A stretch of 37,080 nucleotides of DNA, from NCBI GenBank assembly GCA_003427395.1, contig BFEA01000046.1:2579216-2616295 (forward strand), given 5' to 3'. Under the pieces are notes generated by a model. It ran no database searches and was not told the DNA's origin. It saw nothing but the letters and a program-made list of their open reading frames with translations. The DNA comes from Chara braunii (lineage: Eukaryota; Streptophyta; Charophyceae; Charales; Characeae). The translations under genes and the position numbers were made by a program. Positions 37,013-37,080 of this stretch are shown piece by piece (positions within the stretch are counted from its first letter, which is position 1; every line of letters starts with the position of its first letter).

Positions 37013-37080
<68 letters not shown>
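37013..37080. repeat. (CT)n microsatellite at window end
   Basis: The array runs to the last base, so its length is unknown. Confidence 0.95.

Overview
This window looks like nuclear DNA of a streptophyte (a plant or charophyte alga). It is almost entirely repeats. I see no intact protein-coding gene, no rRNA and no functional tRNA. The evidence for a plant-type nuclear genome is two decayed Ty3/gypsy elements with plant-style gag-PR-RT-RH-IN order, an initiator-Met-tRNA-type primer binding site, TNA-flanked miniature transposons, tRNA-headed SINEs, U6 snRNA retrocopies and very long dinucleotide arrays. The pol wording reminds me of Chara braunii retroelements. That is recollection, not a search.

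Layout. 1-1235: a GA array, a short tandem repeat, a tRNA-derived retropseudogene and a small open coding-like stretch. 1241-9798: Ty3/gypsy element A, minus strand, with both LTRs, a PBS and a short target duplication. It is broken by stops, by an ~0.86 kb insertion in RT, by a bare poly(T) insertion in integrase and by a deletion that fuses integrase to the 3' LTR. 10119-10231: CT/GT array. 10843-16385: Ty3/gypsy element B, minus strand, with a chromodomain-like tail; no LTRs identified. 16.4-19.3 kb: mostly unrecognised low-copy sequence, with three tandem 29-bp palindromic units at 18.75 kb. 19.6-33 kb: a dense graveyard of small non-autonomous elements: at least four inverted-repeat families, one tRNA-derived SINE family, four U6-like copies, a GC-rich 18-bp minisatellite and many microsatellites. 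33.1-34.2 kb: a duplicated segment whose copies are joined by an exact Tn5 mosaic-end dimer, so this part of the assembly is probably artificial. 34.2-37.08 kb: unrecognised sequence with GA, CT and TG arrays. Both window ends lie in dinucleotide arrays, and runs of N occur in two other low-complexity tracts.

How the parts relate. The elements are nested and can be ordered in time. For example, the 622-bp foldback element at 31.8-32.4 kb sits in the A-rich tail of a SINE, and the pair is flanked by an 11-bp target duplication. The small transposons, SINEs and U6 copies all depend on enzymes encoded elsewhere. No new multi-gene system is visible. The most unusual biology is the cluster of U6 snRNA retrocopies, the pure poly(A/T) insertion with an 18-bp duplication, and the long, young inverted repeats that could yield hairpin RNA. 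The most consequential observation is the sequencing-adapter junction.
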